A DNA stretch of 64,000 nt from contig NZ_VXCA01000034.1 in assembly GCF_011369485.1 (NCBI RefSeq), positions 1 to 64,000 on the forward strand, given 5' to 3'. Source of the stretch: Pseudomonas atagonensis. Its GTDB lineage: Bacteria; Pseudomonadota; Gammaproteobacteria; Pseudomonadales; Pseudomonadaceae. Shown one piece after another: positions 11,519 to 20,070 of this stretch (position 1 is the stretch's first letter; the number at the start of each line of letters is the position of its first letter). The position numbers and the translations under genes were made by a program. The notes under the pieces were generated by a model. That model made no database searches and was not told the origin of the DNA. It saw only the letters and a program-made list of their open reading frames with translations.

Positions 11519-11543
11519 ACGCCCGGCCGCGCCGGGCGTTTTT
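11519..11543 (+). terminator. purB terminator
   Basis: ACGCCCGGC (11519-11527) pairs with GCCGGGCGT (11531-11539) across a CGC loop and is followed by TTTTATT. Confidence 0.85.
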
Positions 11544-11582
11544 ATTCCCGTCTGAAAAATGCTTTTTTTCAATAGGTTACAT

Positions 11583-12755
11583 ATGAATCCCGATATTCCT
11601 CTTCAACTTCTGGGTGGTCTTACGGCGCGCGAGTTCATGCGCGATTACTGGCAGAAAAAACCACTGCTGATCCGTCAGGCGTTTCCTGATTTCGAAAGCC
11701 CGATCGATGCCGACGAACTGGCCGGCCTGGCCCTGGAAGAAGAAGTCGAATCGCGCCTGGTGATCGAGCACGGCGAGCGTCCGTGGGAACTGCGTCGCGG
11801 CCCGTTCGCGGAAGACGAATTCAGCAAGCTGCCGGAAAAAGAGTGGACCCTGCTGGTGCAGGCAGTCGACCAGTTCGTACCGGAAGTCAGCGAACTGCTG
11901 GAAAACTTCCGCTTCCTGCCGAGCTGGCGCGTCGACGACGTGATGATCAGCTTCGCCGCCCCGGGTGGCAGCGTCGGCCCGCACTTCGATAATTACGACG
12001 TATTCCTGTTGCAGGGTCACGGCAAGCGCAACTGGAAAATCGGCCAGATGTGCGATTCCGAGAGCCCGCTGCTGCAACACGCCGACCTGCGCATTCTCGC
12101 TGAATTCCACGAAACCGAAGAGTGGGTACTGGAGCCGGGTGACATGCTCTACCTGCCGCCACGTCTGGCCCATTGCGGCGTCGCGGTCGACAACTGCATG
12201 ACCTACTCGGTTGGCTTCCGCGCACCAAGCGCCGCTGAAGTGCTGACCCACTTCACCGACTTCCTCAGCCAGTTCCTGACTGACGAAGAACGCTACACCG
12301 ACGCCGATGCAAAACCGGTCAGCGATGATCCACATCAAATCCAGCACGATGCCCTCGGCCGCCTGAAGTCGCTGCTCGCCGAACACATGAGCGACGAACG
12401 CCTGCTGCTGACCTGGTTCGGCCAGTACATGACCGAGCCGCGCTACCCGGAACTGGTGGTCGGCCCGGAAGATGTCGAAGAAGAAGATTTCCTCGGCGCG
12501 CTGCAGGATGGCGCCGTGCTGATCCGCAACCCGAGCGCGCGCCTGGCCTGGTCGGAAGTCGATGACGATCTGCTGCTGTTCGCCAGCGGCCAGAGCCGTT
12601 ATCTGCCGGGCAAACTGCGCGAGCTGCTGAAACTGATCTGCGCCGCCGACGCCCTGCATGCCGACAACCTCGGCGAATGGCTGAACGACGAAGACGGTCG
12701 CGGCCTGCTGTGCGAGCTGGTCAAGCAAGGCAGCCTGGGGTTCGCCGATGAATAA
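11583..12755 (+). CDS. roxA: Ribosomal oxygenase, RoxA/YcfD-like (JmjC cupin)
   Basis: This 390-residue Fe(II)/2-oxoglutarate oxygenase resembles E. coli YcfD, which hydroxylates an arginine of ribosomal protein L16. The metal triad is visible as His134 and Asp136 in GPHFDNYDVFL and His197 in RLAHCGV. The N-terminal LGGLTAREFMRDYWQKKPLLIRQ is typical, and a C-terminal winged-helix-like region follows the cupin. The ATG at 11583 was preferred over one 24 bp upstream. Its last 8 bp overlap the GNAT gene, implying co-translation. Confidence 0.92.
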   Translation: MNPDIPLQLLGGLTAREFMRDYWQKKPLLIRQAFPDFESPIDADELAGLALEEEVESRLVIEHGERPWELRRGPFAEDEFSKLPEKEWTLLVQAVDQFVPEVSELLENFRFLPSWRVDDVMISFAAPGGSVGPHFDNYDVFLLQGHGKRNWKIGQMCDSESPLLQHADLRILAEFHETEEWVLEPGDMLYLPPRLAHCGVAVDNCMTYSVGFRAPSAAEVLTHFTDFLSQFLTDEERYTDADAKPVSDDPHQIQHDALGRLKSLLAEHMSDERLLLTWFGQYMTEPRYPELVVGPEDVEEEDFLGALQDGAVLIRNPSARLAWSEVDDDLLLFASGQSRYLPGKLRELLKLICAADALHADNLGEWLNDEDGRGLLCELVKQGSLGFADE

Positions 12756-13173
12756 GATTCGCGTACGTGTCGCAGACTGGCAAAAGGACAACGCCGAGAT
12801 TCGGCGCATTCGTGAAACGGTGTTCATCGCCGAGCAATCGGTGCCGCCCGAGCTTGAGTGGGACGCGGATGACGCGACTGCGGTGCATTTTCTGGCGTTC
12901 GAAGGCGACTTCCCTATCGGTACCGCGCGCCTGTTGCCCGACGGGCACATTGGCCGGGTTTCGGTGCTCAAAGACTGGCGCGGCATGAAGGTCGGCGATG
13001 CGCTGATGCAAGCGGTGATTGCCGAAGCAGAAGCACGCGGCCTGAAGCAGCAGATGCTCAGCGCTCAGGTACAGGCCACGGCGTTCTATGAGCGCCTGGG
13101 CTTCAGCCTGGTCAGCGAGGAATTTCTTGAAGCCGGGATTCCACATGTCGACATGGTTCGGCATTCGGCTTAA
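12748..13173 (+). CDS. GNAT family N-acetyltransferase
   Basis: This 141-residue protein has the GNAT fold: an N-terminal strand-helix with IRRIRETVFIAEQ, the acetyl-CoA-binding region GRVSVLKDWRGMKVGDALM (with R/Q-x-x-G-x-G/A-like WRGMKVG), and the closing QATAFYERLGF segment. The substrate is unknown. Its 8-bp overlap with roxA suggests co-expression and makes a translation-related target conceivable, though that is inference. Confidence 0.88.
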   Translation: MNKIRVRVADWQKDNAEIRRIRETVFIAEQSVPPELEWDADDATAVHFLAFEGDFPIGTARLLPDGHIGRVSVLKDWRGMKVGDALMQAVIAEAEARGLKQQMLSAQVQATAFYERLGFSLVSEEFLEAGIPHVDMVRHSA

Positions 13174-13185
13174 GACCGAGGCGCC

Positions 13186-13298
13186 GATCGTTCCCTCGCT
13201 CTGCGTGGGAATGCCTCTCGGGACGCTCCGCGTCCCTTGCGGCAGGTGACGCAGAGCGTCACTGGCTGCGTTCCCACGCGAAGCGTGGGAACGATCAC
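13186..13298. repeat. GATCGTTCCC-type palindromic repeat, copy 1
   Basis: The element starts GATCGTTCCC and ends GTGGGAACGATC, with an inner inverted pair (GGGACGCTCCGCGTCCC and a GACGCAGAGCGTC segment), so it can fold as a branched structure. A second copy lies at 59949-60059 with the same order of parts. Both sit in 3' spacers. Confidence 0.75.
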
Positions 13299-13300
13299 GT

Positions 13301-13336
13301 AAAACGCCCCGCCATCTCACGATGCCGGGGCGTTTT
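13301..13336. terminator. Bidirectional hairpin terminator
   Basis: AAAACGCCCCG (13301-13311) pairs perfectly with CGGGGCGTTTT (13326-13336). A and T runs are built into the stem ends, as in a terminator for the roxA-GNAT pair. Confidence 0.7.
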
Positions 13337-13415
13337 GCTGTCTACGATTCAACTTGCCCCACCCGAGGCCGACAAACTGGCAATATCAAGCCTTTCGAAA
13401 GCGGAGATAACGGAC

Positions 13416-14168
13416 ATGTCCCTACGCACCCTGCTCACCACCCTTCTGCTCGGCTGCAGTTTTTCGGTGATGGCAGCCACAGAAATCGTGCCTCTCAATT
13501 ACCGTACCAGCACCGACATGCTGCCGATGGCGCAAGACTTTCTCGGCAAGGACGGCCAGGTCAGCGCCTATGGCAATCAACTGATCATCAAGGCTGAACC
13601 GGAGAAGATCCAGGAACTCAAGGCTCTGATCACCCAGCTCGACACCGCGCCAAAACGCCTGCTGATCACTGTCGACACCAACGAAAACAACGGGCGTGGC
13701 GATGAAGGCTATTCGGTCAACGGCGCGCAGACACGCATCATCAGCCGCAGCACCGCCAGCCGTGACGGCGGCGTTCAGCAAGTACAAGCCACCGATGGCA
13801 TGCCGGCACTGATCCAGGTCGGCCAGAGCGTGCCGATCACCAGCAGCCAGAGCAATTCCTACGGCGATTACAGCAGTCAGACGCAATATCGTAACGTCAC
13901 GCAGGGGTTCTACGTCACCGCCAGCGTCACTGGCGACATCGTTCATCTGGCGATCAGTACCAACCGTGACCGCATGAGCCAGGAACGTCCCGATGTAGTG
14001 AACGTGCAAAGCACCGACACAACCGTCAGCGGACGCCTTGGTGAGTGGATCACACTGGCCGGCGTGAATCGCCAGACTCAGGCTGATAAACAGAGCCTGA
14101 GCCGCAGCTACTCGACTCAAGGCCGGGATGACATGACCTTGCGGGTCAAAGTCGACGCCTTGGACTAA
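13416..14168 (+). CDS. Exported secretin N-domain-like protein
   Basis: The 250-residue protein has a signal peptide (SLRTLLTTLLLGCSFSVMA, cleavage near 20). Its N-terminal region (VPLNYRTSTDMLPMAQDFLGKDGQVSAYGNQLIIKAEPEKI then ELKALITQLDTAPKRLLITVDT) matches the N1/NolW subdomain of type II/III secretins. Downstream, PALIQVGQSVPI and YVTASVTGDIVHLAI resemble the start of a secretin core, but it is far too short to build the outer-membrane channel and no secretion genes are adjacent. The ATG at 13416 was chosen for the signal peptide. The function is unknown; it is a stand-alone periplasmic or outer-membrane-associated protein. Confidence 0.75.
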   Translation: MSLRTLLTTLLLGCSFSVMAATEIVPLNYRTSTDMLPMAQDFLGKDGQVSAYGNQLIIKAEPEKIQELKALITQLDTAPKRLLITVDTNENNGRGDEGYSVNGAQTRIISRSTASRDGGVQQVQATDGMPALIQVGQSVPITSSQSNSYGDYSSQTQYRNVTQGFYVTASVTGDIVHLAISTNRDRMSQERPDVVNVQSTDTTVSGRLGEWITLAGVNRQTQADKQSLSRSYSTQGRDDMTLRVKVDALD

Positions 14169-14645
14169 AGCACCAAAAACTGACTGATTAGTCGTATTAG
14201 ACGAAAGATGTAGTGCTTGAAAAAAAGCACTACAAAACGTTTGACGAGGTAAAAAAGCGAAGGCATGATGGCCTCGCTCCCGCTAATCAGAGGCTCTGGC
14301 AAGGGCCTTCGAAGCGATGTTCGCAACTACCCCCGCGAACCGTTTCGTGTCTGTACCGCCCACAAGGTGTGTTTGACGAGGTTGCCGACTGGAACGAAGT
14401 TGTCCCGAGGGACGGAAGCGTAATTAGGTAACCCGGCATCACACTGTAGTTCGTATAAAGGCCCACGACGCCCGAATGCGCCCGCCAGTTTCGCCCTTAC
14501 CTGCTCACTTCCCCTCGAGCCCATCGTTCATCCCGTCGCCTCCCCCGCCGAACCCGACCTGACCACCTAAGCTTCTGGTCAGCGAGCGCAAGGAATTTTC
14601 CACCGCAGAACAACTTTTCATAAAGACGCGACGAGGTTTATCTCC
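14169..14645 (+). promoter_or_regulatory. aceA upstream region with promoter and repeats
   Basis: These 477 bp contain no supportable gene. TTGACG (14241-14246), 17 bp, CATGAT (14264-14269) is a good sigma-70-like promoter, giving an aceA leader of about 370 nt. The 12-bp word GTTTGACGAGGT occurs twice, at 14239-14250 and 14371-14382. A palindrome that may be an operator (14209-14234) lies just upstream of the promoter. Confidence 0.5.
14209..14234. promoter_or_regulatory. Perfect palindrome upstream of aceA, RccR-like operator candidate
   Basis: TGTAGTGCTT (14209-14218) and AAGCACTACA (14225-14234) are perfect inverted repeats with a GAAAAA centre, ending 6 bp upstream of the TTGACG -35 element. 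The TGTAGT...ACTACA half-sites resemble, from memory, the motif of RccR, an RpiR-family regulator of glyoxylate-shunt genes in P. fluorescens. The alternative is a simple hairpin terminator for the upstream gene. Confidence 0.5.
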
Positions 14646-15971
14646 ATGGCACTGACACGCGAACAGCAAATTGCAGCCCTTGAAAAAGACTGGGCTGAAA
14701 ACCCGCGCTGGAAAGGCGTGACTCGCACTTATTCCGCTGCTGACGTCGTCCGTCTGCGTGGCTCGGTTCAACCTGAGCACACCTTTGCGAAAATGGGCGC
14801 CGAGAAGCTGTGGAACCTGGTCACCCAGGGTGCCAAGCCGTCCTTCCGCCCAGAGAAAGATTTCGTCAACTGCATGGGCGCCCTGACCGGCGGCCAGGCT
14901 GTTCAACAAGTCAAGGCCGGTATCCAGGCGATCTACCTGTCGGGCTGGCAAGTGGCTGCGGACAACAACTCCGCCGAATCGATGTACCCGGACCAGTCGC
15001 TGTACCCGGTGGACTCGGTTCCGACCGTGGTCAAACGCATCAACAACTCGTTCCGTCGTGCCGACCAGATCCAGTGGAAAGCCGGCAAGAACCCGGGCGA
15101 CGATGGCTACATCGACTACTTCGCACCGATCGTGGCTGACGCTGAAGCCGGTTTCGGCGGCGTACTGAACGCCTACGAACTGATGAAGAGCATGATCGAA
15201 GCAGGCGCCGCCGGCGTTCACTTCGAAGACCAGTTGGCTTCGGTGAAGAAATGCGGCCACATGGGCGGCAAAGTACTGGTGCCTACTCAGGAAGCCGTAC
15301 AGAAGCTGACCGCTGCGCGTCTGGCTGCTGACGTGGCCGGTACGCCGACCATCATCCTGGCACGTACCGACGCTAACGCTGCTGACCTGCTGACTTCCGA
15401 CTGCGACCCGTACGACCAGCCGTTCGTGACTGGCGAGCGTACTCAGGAAGGTTTCTACAAGGTTCGTGCCGGCCTGGATCAAGCGATCGCTCGTGGCCTG
15501 GCTTACGCTCCTTACGCCGACCTGATCTGGTGCGAAACCGCCAAGCCGGATCTGGAAGAAGCGCGTCGCTTCGCTGAAGCGATCAAGAAGGAATACCCGG
15601 ACCAACTGCTGTCGTACAACTGCTCGCCTTCCTTCAACTGGAAGAAAAACCTGGACGACGCGACCATCGCCAAGTTCCAGCGCGAACTGTCCGCCATGGG
15701 TTACAAGCACCAGTTCATCACCCTGGCCGGCATTCACAACATGTGGCACAGCATGTTCAACCTGGCGCACGACTACGCCCGCAACGACATGACTGCCTAC
15801 GTGAAGCTTCAAGAGCAGGAATTCGCTGACGCCGCCAAAGGTTACACCTTTGTGGCTCACCAGCAGGAAGTGGGCACCGGCTACTTCGACGACATGACCA
15901 CCGTGATTCAGGGTGGCTCGTCTTCGGTAACCGCACTGACCGGTTCGACTGAAGAAGAACAGTTCCACTGA
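14646..15971 (+). CDS. aceA: Isocitrate lyase
   Basis: It splits isocitrate into succinate and glyoxylate, the first glyoxylate-shunt step. The 441-residue protein contains the isocitrate-lyase signature KKCGHMGGK with catalytic Cys203, plus GWQVAADNN, SLYPVDSVP and CSPSFNW. This is the about 440-residue E. coli-like form rather than the longer 531-residue type. It appears monocistronic, with its own promoter region and a terminator at 16041. It competes for substrate with the two isocitrate dehydrogenases encoded at 3.6-7.5 kb. Confidence 0.97.
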   Translation: MALTREQQIAALEKDWAENPRWKGVTRTYSAADVVRLRGSVQPEHTFAKMGAEKLWNLVTQGAKPSFRPEKDFVNCMGALTGGQAVQQVKAGIQAIYLSGWQVAADNNSAESMYPDQSLYPVDSVPTVVKRINNSFRRADQIQWKAGKNPGDDGYIDYFAPIVADAEAGFGGVLNAYELMKSMIEAGAAGVHFEDQLASVKKCGHMGGKVLVPTQEAVQKLTAARLAADVAGTPTIILARTDANAADLLTSDCDPYDQPFVTGERTQEGFYKVRAGLDQAIARGLAYAPYADLIWCETAKPDLEEARRFAEAIKKEYPDQLLSYNCSPSFNWKKNLDDATIAKFQRELSAMGYKHQFITLAGIHNMWHSMFNLAHDYARNDMTAYVKLQEQEFADAAKGYTFVAHQQEVGTGYFDDMTTVIQGGSSSVTALTGSTEEEQFH

Positions 15972-16040
15972 TTCTGCTTCGCCTGAGAAAACGGCCTCTG
16001 CGGATCGTATAGAAAGCTAACCGCAGAGCCGCAAAACTGA

Positions 16041-16068
16041 CGCCCCGACTGGTTCGGGGCGTTTTTTT
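16041..16068 (+). terminator. aceA terminator
   Basis: CGCCCCGA (16041-16048) pairs with TCGGGGCG (16054-16061), followed by seven T. Confidence 0.88.
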
Positions 16069-16098
16069 GCCCACGATTTCGTGAACATCACAGAACCC

Positions 16099-16190
16099 CT
16101 GTAGGAGTGAGCCTGCTCGCGATAGCGGTGAGTCAGTCACCTTATTTGTTGGCTGATACACCGCTATCGCGAGCAGGCTCACTCCTACAG
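16099..16190. repeat. REP doublet with perfect 32-bp inverted arms
   Basis: Positions 16099-16130 and 16159-16190 are perfect 32-bp inverted repeats separated by 28 bp. The arms carry the GAGCCTGCTCGCGA core seen in the other REP doublets here, but no mismatch has accumulated. It separates the aceA terminator from the nuo leader region. Confidence 0.85.
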
Positions 16191-16613
16191 GGATCGGCGT
16201 AGCCCGTACAAAAACATTGATCCAGAGCGGTATCGACGTCAGAAAATTCGGGTAAAACGGGCGCCGTCGCTACTTGCAGTAACGTGCAAGTAAGACAACT
16301 TCCCAACTACCAACCCGTTAAACAGTTATAAAACCACTCCAAACGATATTAATTATCATTCAGACACAACTATGTTCGTTACATTTCCTACAAAACATAA
16401 TTCACGTAAAACCGGCTAATGCCCGCAACGCATGGGCTACAGGGCCGTCGAGGTGCGCTATGTCCTTATTCCAATAAATAATTTCGCTATAGGAATTTTA
16501 CTTGCAGGGTGTTTAGCCATAAAATCAGCGCGATTGATTGCTGCGACATATCGTCACTGCCTTATTTCTTTATCAAGCTCAGAGACCTTTGCTCTCTGTT
16601 AAGGATTACCAGC
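16191..16613 (+). promoter_or_regulatory. nuo operon upstream region
   Basis: These 423 bp are distinctly AT-rich and hold no supportable gene. A perfect dyad TACTTGCA-N6-TGCAAGTA lies at 16271-16292, about 320 bp upstream of nuoA, and is a candidate operator. No confident -35/-10 pair or ANR box could be assigned. Confidence 0.4.
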
Positions 16614-17027
16614 ATGCCCGAAGCGACAGGACTCATGGCCCACAACTGGGGCTTTGCCATTTTCCTTCTGGGTGTAGTCGGCCTGTGTGCCTTCATGCTC
16701 GGCGTCTCCAGCCTCCTCGGGTCAAAAGCCTGGGGCCGCAGCAAAAACGAACCGTTCGAGTCCGGCATGCTACCTACCGGTGGCGCCCGCTTGCGGCTCT
16801 CAGCCAAATTCTATCTGGTCGCGATGCTCTTCGTGATCTTCGATATCGAAGCCCTCTTTCTCTTTGCATGGTCTGTGTCCGTCCGCGAAAGCGGCTGGAC
16901 CGGATTCGTCGAAGCTCTCGTTTTCATAGCAATTCTGTTGGCAGGTCTTGTCTACCTGTTCCGAGTGGGCGCCCTTGACTGGGCTCCGGAAGCTCGTCGC
17001 AAGCGGCAGGCGAAGCTGAAACAATGA
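16614..17027 (+). CDS. nuoA: NADH-quinone oxidoreductase subunit A
   Basis: NuoA is a small membrane-arm subunit at the quinone-site end of complex I. The 137-residue protein has three hydrophobic segments (about 15-38, 65-87, 95-117) and the conserved loop KNEPFESG. The ATG at 16614 was chosen because it follows AAGGA at 10 bp and gives the family length; an in-frame start 105 bp upstream adds unrelated residues. It is the first gene of the 13-gene nuo operon. Confidence 0.95.
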   Translation: MPEATGLMAHNWGFAIFLLGVVGLCAFMLGVSSLLGSKAWGRSKNEPFESGMLPTGGARLRLSAKFYLVAMLFVIFDIEALFLFAWSVSVRESGWTGFVEALVFIAILLAGLVYLFRVGALDWAPEARRKRQAKLKQ

Positions 17028-17037
17028 GGCTTTGGCA

Positions 17038-17712
17038 ATGCAATACAATCTCACCAGAATCGACCCCGATGCTCCTAACGAGCAGTATCCGATCGGCGAA
17101 CGGGAAACCGTTTCCGATCCGTTAGAAGATCAAGTCCACAAAAACATTTTCATGGGCAAGCTGGAAGACGTGCTGAGTGGCGCGGTCAACTGGGGACGTA
17201 AGAACTCCCTGTGGCCGTACAACTTCGGCTTGTCGTGCTGCTACGTGGAAATGACCACCGCCTTCACGGCGCCCCACGACATCGCGCGCTTCGGCGCCGA
17301 AGTTATCCGGGCATCTCCGCGTCAGGCCGACTTCATGGTTATCGCCGGTACCTGCTTCATCAAGATGGCGCCGATCATTCAGCGTCTCTACGAGCAAATG
17401 CTCGAGCCGAAATGGGTTATCTCCATGGGTTCGTGCGCCAACTCCGGTGGCATGTACGACATCTACTCCGTGGTTCAAGGGGTGGACAAGTTCCTGCCTG
17501 TGGACGTCTACGTACCTGGCTGCCCGCCCCGTCCGGAAGCATTCCTTCAAGGCTTGATGCTGTTGCAGGAATCGATTGGACAGGAGCGTCGTCCGCTTTC
17601 CTGGGTCGTTGGTGATCAAGGCGTCTATCGCGCCGACATGCCTTCGCAAAAGGAACAGCGCCGCGAACAGCGAATCGCAGTCACCAACCTGCGCAGCCCT
17701 GACGAAGTCTGA
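17038..17712 (+). CDS. nuoB: NADH-quinone oxidoreductase subunit B
   Basis: NuoB carries cluster N2, the last iron-sulfur centre before quinone. The four ligands are visible as Cys67 and Cys68 (SCCYVEM), Cys133 (GSCANSGG) and Cys162 (GCPPRPE). The 224-residue product starts at the ATG at 17038 rather than the TTG at 17032, with GAGG about 9 bp upstream. It lies 10 bp after nuoA. Confidence 0.96.
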   Translation: MQYNLTRIDPDAPNEQYPIGERETVSDPLEDQVHKNIFMGKLEDVLSGAVNWGRKNSLWPYNFGLSCCYVEMTTAFTAPHDIARFGAEVIRASPRQADFMVIAGTCFIKMAPIIQRLYEQMLEPKWVISMGSCANSGGMYDIYSVVQGVDKFLPVDVYVPGCPPRPEAFLQGLMLLQESIGQERRPLSWVVGDQGVYRADMPSQKEQRREQRIAVTNLRSPDEV

Positions 17713-17785
17713 TCCAGATCTGTTCTTACAAAGAAACGAGAAGCTGGCTTCATTCTTTACGTTGACCGAAAGCGAAAAAATAACC

Positions 17786-19570
17786 ATGACTACAGGCAGC
17801 GCTCTGTACATCCCGCCTTATAAGGCAGACGACCAGGATGTGGTCGTCGAATTGAACAACCGTTTTGGCGCCGAAGCGTTTACCGCTCAGTCGACCCGCA
17901 CCGGCATGCCGGTGCTGTGGGTGGCTCGCGCCAGACTCGTTGAAGTCCTGACTTTCCTGCGCAACCTGCCCAAGCCGTACGTCATGCTCTATGACCTGCA
18001 CGGCGTGGACGAGCGTCTGCGCACCAAGCGTCAAGGGCTGCCATCGGACGCCGAGTTCACCGTGTTCTATCACCTCATGTCGCTTGAGCGTAATAGTGAC
18101 GTGATGATCAAGGTTGCCTTGTCCGAGAGCGACCTGAGCTTGCCGACCGTCACCGGTATCTGGCCGAACGCCAACTGGTACGAGCGTGAAGTCTGGGACA
18201 TGTACGGCATCGACTTCAAAGGCCACCCGCACCTGTCGCGCATCATGATGCCGCCAACCTGGGAAGGTCACCCGCTGCGCAAGGACTTCCCGGCGCGCGC
18301 CACCGAGTTCGATCCGTTCAGCCTCAACCTCGCCAAGCAACAGCTTGAGGAAGAAGCCGCGCGCTTCCGTCCTGAAGACTGGGGCATGAAGCGTTCCGGT
18401 GCCAACGAGGACTACATGTTCCTCAACCTGGGCCCGAACCACCCTTCGGCGCACGGTGCATTCCGCATCATTCTGCAACTGGACGGCGAAGAGATCGTCG
18501 ACTGCGTCCCGGACATCGGTTACCACCACCGTGGCGCCGAGAAGATGGCCGAGCGTCAGTCCTGGCACAGCTTCATCCCGTACACCGACCGTATCGATTA
18601 CCTCGGCGGCGTGATGAACAACCTGCCGTACGTGCTCTCGGTCGAGAAGCTGGCCGGCATCAAGGTACCCGAGAAGGTCGACGTCATCCGCATCATGATG
18701 GCCGAGTTCTTCCGGATCACCAGCCACCTGCTGTTCCTGGGTACCTACATCCAGGACGTCGGCGCCATGACCCCGGTGTTCTTCACCTTCACCGACCGCC
18801 AGAAGGCCTACACGGTGATCGAAGCCATCACCGGTTTCCGTCTGCACCCGGCCTGGTACCGCATTGGTGGCGTCGCCCACGACCTGCCACGCGGCTGGGA
18901 AAAACTGGTGAAAGACTTCGTTGAATGGCTGCCAAAACGCCTCGACGAATACACCAAGGCTGCCCTGCAGAACAGCATCCTCAAGGGTCGTACCATCGGC
19001 GTTGCCCAGTACAACACCAAGGAAGCTCTGGAATGGGGCGTCACCGGTGCTGGCCTGCGTTCCACCGGTTGCGACTTCGACCTGCGTAAAGCGCGCCCGT
19101 ACTCGGGCTACGAGAACTTCGAGTTCGAAGTACCGCTGGCCGCCAACGGCGATGCCTACGACCGCTGCATGGTTCGCGTCGAAGAGATGCGCCAGAGCAT
19201 CAAGATCATCGACCAGTGCATGCGCAACATGCCGGAAGGCCCGTACAAGGCGGATCACCCGCTGACCACGCCGCCGCCGAAAGAGCGCACGCTGCAGCAC
19301 ATCGAAACCTTGATCACGCACTTCCTGCAAGTTTCGTGGGGCCCGGTCATGCCGGCCAACGAATCCTTCCAGATGATCGAAGCGACCAAGGGCATCAACA
19401 GTTATTACCTGACGAGCGACGGCGGCACCATGAGCTACCGTACCCGGATCCGTACTCCGAGCTTCCCGCATCTGCAACAGATCCCTTCGGTGATCAAAGG
19501 CAGCATGGTCGCGGACTTGATTGCGTACCTGGGTAGTATCGACTTCGTTATGGCCGACGTGGACCGCTAA
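17786..19570 (+). CDS. nuoC: NADH-quinone oxidoreductase fused subunit C/D
   Basis: This is the gammaproteobacterial fusion of NuoC (about 1-185) and NuoD (about 205-594), forming the hydrophilic connecting module and much of the quinone pocket. NuoC shows YEREVWDMYGIDFKGHPHLS; NuoD shows LNLGPNHPSAHGAFR, IGYHHRGAEKMAE and the C-terminal DFVMADVDR. The start MTTGSALYIPPYKADDQ at 17786 gives 594 residues, as expected; an earlier in-frame start would lie inside nuoB. It is also called nuoCD. Confidence 0.96.
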   Translation: MTTGSALYIPPYKADDQDVVVELNNRFGAEAFTAQSTRTGMPVLWVARARLVEVLTFLRNLPKPYVMLYDLHGVDERLRTKRQGLPSDAEFTVFYHLMSLERNSDVMIKVALSESDLSLPTVTGIWPNANWYEREVWDMYGIDFKGHPHLSRIMMPPTWEGHPLRKDFPARATEFDPFSLNLAKQQLEEEAARFRPEDWGMKRSGANEDYMFLNLGPNHPSAHGAFRIILQLDGEEIVDCVPDIGYHHRGAEKMAERQSWHSFIPYTDRIDYLGGVMNNLPYVLSVEKLAGIKVPEKVDVIRIMMAEFFRITSHLLFLGTYIQDVGAMTPVFFTFTDRQKAYTVIEAITGFRLHPAWYRIGGVAHDLPRGWEKLVKDFVEWLPKRLDEYTKAALQNSILKGRTIGVAQYNTKEALEWGVTGAGLRSTGCDFDLRKARPYSGYENFEFEVPLAANGDAYDRCMVRVEEMRQSIKIIDQCMRNMPEGPYKADHPLTTPPPKERTLQHIETLITHFLQVSWGPVMPANESFQMIEATKGINSYYLTSDGGTMSYRTRIRTPSFPHLQQIPSVIKGSMVADLIAYLGSIDFVMADVDR

Positions 19571-19572
19571 GC

Positions 19573-20070
19573 ATGAACAGCACGCTTATCCAGACAGACC
19601 GTTTCACCTTGAGTGAAACCGAGCGCTCGGCCATCGAGCACGAGCTGCATCACTACGAAGACCCGCGCGCGGCGTCGATCGAAGCCCTGAAGATTGTTCA
19701 GAAAGAACGCGGCTGGGTGCCGGATGGCGCCCTGTACGCAATCGGCGAGATCCTCGGCATCCCTGCCAGCGACGTTGAAGGTGTGGCGACGTTCTATAGC
19801 CAGATCTTCCGTCAGCCGGTTGGCCGTCACATCATTCGCGTCTGCGACAGCATGGTCTGCTACATCGGCGGCCACGAGTCGGTGGTCAGCGAAATCCAGA
19901 ACAATCTGGGCATCGGCCTGGGTCAGACCACCGCCGACGGTCGTTTCACTCTGCTGCCTGTCTGCTGCCTCGGCAACTGCGACAAGGCACCGGCGCTGAT
20001 GATCGACGACGACACCTTTGGCGACGTGCAGCCTGCTGGCGTGGCCAAACTGCTCGAGGGCTACGTATGA
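19573..20070 (+). CDS. nuoE: NADH-quinone oxidoreductase subunit E
   Basis: NuoE is the thioredoxin-like subunit holding the 2Fe-2S cluster N1a in the NADH-input module. The 165-residue protein has the paired ligand motifs CDSMVC and CCLGNC. It starts 2 bp after nuoC and its stop overlaps nuoF by 4 bp (ATGA), so translation of E and F is coupled. Confidence 0.96.
   Translation: MNSTLIQTDRFTLSETERSAIEHELHHYEDPRAASIEALKIVQKERGWVPDGALYAIGEILGIPASDVEGVATFYSQIFRQPVGRHIIRVCDSMVCYIGGHESVVSEIQNNLGIGLGQTTADGRFTLLPVCCLGNCDKAPALMIDDDTFGDVQPAGVAKLLEGYV

Noticed and set aside
14213..14431. 72-codon frame upstream of aceA
   Set aside because: It overlaps the operator and promoter candidates, lacks a ribosome site and matches no family.
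16191..16613. ANR/FNR box upstream of nuoA
   Set aside because: TTGAT occurs, but no partner ATCAA at the required 4-bp spacing was found.
17576..17785. Upstream extension of nuoCD inside nuoB
   Set aside because: The conserved NuoC start is at 17786, and the 70 extra residues are nuoB read in another frame.
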